Shown here: piece by piece, positions 63,803-64,000 of the stretch | Numbering within the stretch: position 1 is the stretch's first letter | Layout of the letters: every line of letters begins with the position of its first letter | Assembly (NCBI RefSeq): GCF_037971845.1 | Contig: NZ_CP150227.1 | Span: forward strand, 6,448,001-6,512,000 | Direction: 5' to 3' | DNA from: Paenibacillus sp. FSL R5-0766 | GTDB taxonomy: Bacteria; Bacillota; Bacilli; Paenibacillales; Paenibacillaceae | DNA length: 64,000 nucleotides | Translations under genes and position numbers: made by a program | Notes under the pieces: model-generated | What the model saw: only the letters and a program-made list of their open reading frames with translations | What the model was told of the DNA's origin: nothing | Databases searched by the model: none

Positions 63803-64000
63803 TTAGTAGCGCTGCGGAGCAGCTTTTTTACCCAAATCCGTCATGTACGTAAAGAACGCTTCCGGATCGGTATCATACACCAGTTGTACTGGACGTCCGT
63901 CTGCTTGCTCCACCGTACGGCCCTGGCTAGGACCATCCGGGATGACAATACAGTTCACGGTTTTTTTCTTCACGATGTCCTCGCGTCCAACGGAAGCCGT
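63803..64000 (-). CDS. C-terminus of a probable nucleoside-hydrolase-like protein (cut by window edge)
   Basis: Only the last 65 codons are visible, ending AAPQRY and TAA. The segment KKKTVNCIVIPDGPSQGRTV and the final RPVQLVYDTDPEAFFTYM have the rhythm of nucleoside-hydrolase C-termini (a 'GRTV' strand followed by a helix after D-x-D). This is a weak assignment from pattern only. The bidirectional terminator at 63690 supports a gene end here. Confidence 0.5.
   Translation of the reverse strand, partial: TASVGREDIVKKKTVNCIVIPDGPSQGRTVEQADGRPVQLVYDTDPEAFFTYMTDLGKKAAPQRY

Overview
The window looks like a chromosomal segment of a mesophilic, endospore-forming Paenibacillus-type Firmicute. Base composition is about 50% G+C and ribosome-binding sites are strong (AGGAGG-like). 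GTG and TTG starts are frequent. There is a complete gerA-type spore-germination operon, and the gene mix is typical of a soil Paenibacillus: PadR-DUF1700-DUF4097, bacterial nitric oxide synthase, GH3 glycosidase, YfmS-like chemoreceptor. No rRNA, tRNA, CRISPR array, IS element or prophage was found. The species assignment is inference.

Layout. 0-9 kb, mostly minus strand: DEAD-box helicase (cut by the left edge), SulP transporter with a long 5' leader, AarF/UbiB kinase with a phasin-like partner, ThuA-like protein, SDR, cobyrinate a,c-diamide synthase, uroporphyrinogen-III synthase. 9-13.5 kb: germinant-receptor operon in the order A-C-(small D-type)-B. 13.7-16.8 kb: unknown protein, pirin, DoxX, BlaI/M56 pair. 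17-20 kb: catalase, an OmpR-like regulator with a degenerate receiver, and PerR. Near-identical inverted repeats in front of perR, katA and the distant dps (50.6 kb) outline a peroxide regulon. 20-28 kb: diguanylate cyclase, aldo-keto reductase, degenerate hybrid kinase, nrdDG preceded by Fnr-like and paired NrdR-like boxes, soluble chemoreceptor. 28-41 kb: GH3 enzyme with an inserted beta-trefoil-like domain, FAD-Rieske oxidoreductase, PadR operon, SDR, XRE-cupin regulator, VOC protein, esterase plus extradiol dioxygenase, an SMI1/KNR4 gene with an in-frame stop, and a CDF transporter.

41-64 kb: an AbiD/AbiF-type HEPN protein preceded by its own promoter and a strong RNA hairpin (candidate RNA-regulated toxin/defence locus); potABCD; MFS transporter; nitric oxide synthase; dps; HAD phosphatase. 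A second PotABCD-like importer follows, interleaved with a nucleoside hydrolase and followed by adenine deaminase, which suggests purine acquisition. Last come DUF2294, a zinc-ribbon membrane protein, a chemoreceptor, and the C-terminus of what may be another nucleoside hydrolase.

The most unusual structural feature is a family of six dispersed, imperfectly palindromic repeats (about 60-215 bp, all in one orientation, each within about 50 bp of a stop codon). They occur only between 38.9 and 63.7 kb. Copies differ by an internal insertion, truncations and a junction with a gene remnant. The best candidates for new biology are this repeat family, the AbiF-type RNA/HEPN locus, the purine-linked PotD-type importer with a terminator in its leader, and the regulator with a degenerate receiver that overlaps perR.
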